Assembly (NCBI RefSeq): GCF_016820635.1
Contig: NZ_WSFU01000129.1
Location: 1-41,012 of the forward strand
Direction: 5' to 3'
Source: Anaeromonas gelatinilytica
Lineage (GTDB): Bacteria > Bacillota > Clostridia > Tissierellales > SIT17
Length of the DNA: 41,012 bases
Under the pieces are notes generated by a model. It was not told the origin of the DNA. It saw only the letters and a list, made by a program, of their open reading frames with translations, and did not search any database. Position 1 is the stretch's first letter. Each line of letters starts with the position of its first letter. This document shows, in pieces, positions 40,883 to 41,012 of this stretch. Made by a program: the position numbers and the translations under genes.

Positions 40883-41012
40883 TTTATCCTCCTCAAATTA
40901 CAGAACTTATGAGCGAGAAAGCACACTTCTTCAGATGTGGGATGAAAGCGATATTTTTTAAATAGTTATTGCGGTTCATCAGTATAACTAATACAATGTA
41001 TATATGAATGAA
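40883..41012. other. Window end: hairpin-rich stretch and repeated operator half-site
   Basis: 40909-40955 contains GCACAC and ATGTGGGAT segments that can fold, followed by GAAAGCGA. This looks like a structured end of a mobile element or RNA, but I cannot identify it. 40994-41012 repeats the left arm of the 39743 dyad (CAATGTATATATG and GAATGAA), suggesting that another gene of the ArsR regulon starts just outside the window. Confidence 0.35.

Noticed and set aside
1-41012. CRISPR array, prophage genes or rRNA/tRNA genes
   Set aside because: No regularly spaced repeats, no structural phage genes and no conserved RNA sequences were found on reading both strands.

Overview
The window looks like chromosomal DNA of a low-GC, spore-forming, anaerobic Firmicute of the Clostridia. 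The evidence is very AT-rich intergenic DNA, strong GGAGG-type ribosome sites with frequent TTG/GTG starts, a CotF-like coat protein, and clostridial protein types (PutP, YibE/F, a 4Fe-4S nitroreductase, a CofE-like ligase without other F420 genes). The species cannot be named from this stretch. No rRNA, tRNA or CRISPR array was seen. Almost all genes are on the minus strand; the plus-strand genes are the coat protein, YibE/F, the cupin, the ArsR regulator and the nitroreductase.

Layout. 1-1800: tail of an IS200/IS605 TnpA with a 16-bp hairpin, then an Erm-type 23S rRNA methyltransferase read leftward. Its roughly 750-nt leader holds two short peptides with Arg-X-Arg motifs, two intrinsic terminators and an inverted repeat, which reads as macrolide-type attenuation. 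1900-6860: CotF-like protein, membrane-anchored L,D-transpeptidase, YibE/F protein, sodium/proline symporter. 7137-11860: iron-regulated module of an AraC regulator and two fused ABC half-transporters, with a Fur-box-like site before each transcription unit. 12032-16490: response regulator, histidine kinase, ABC ATPase and ABC-2 permease (peptide-antibiotic detoxification type), then a D,D-carboxypeptidase. 16617-18100: SatD/SatE-like pair behind two mirror-image palindromes. 18100-23070: GNAT acetyltransferase, cupin, CofE-like ligase and a gene pair tentatively assigned to DUF6323/DUF6179, with a remnant of the latter near 18.3 kb. 23443-28979: beta-glucoside PTS operon (GH1, IIA, IIC, IIB) with its PRD regulator. 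29534-30643: ornithine/alanine racemase-like enzyme.

30.8-35.3 kb is a decaying chimera. A higher-GC block carries an ABC-2 permease, an ABC ATPase with an in-frame amber codon, and the C-terminal half of a VanS-like kinase with an in-frame ochre codon. It is joined to an AT-rich response regulator and the N-terminal half of a different kinase, which has its own in-frame ochre codon. 35.4-41 kb: family-4 uracil-DNA glycosylase, a MarR-like remnant with two matching operators, a MerR-ABC drug-efflux operon with a 19-bp-spacer promoter, an ArsR regulator and Fe-S nitroreductase sharing an operator motif, and a truncated radical SAM gene.

Taken together the window is rich in sensing and resistance functions: an antibiotic-inducible ribosome methylase, four ABC modules each with its own regulator, and envelope enzymes. 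Several regulators appear to act on short palindromes that can be read directly. The strongest new signals are the double-peptide leader of erm and the chimeric two-component/ABC locus.
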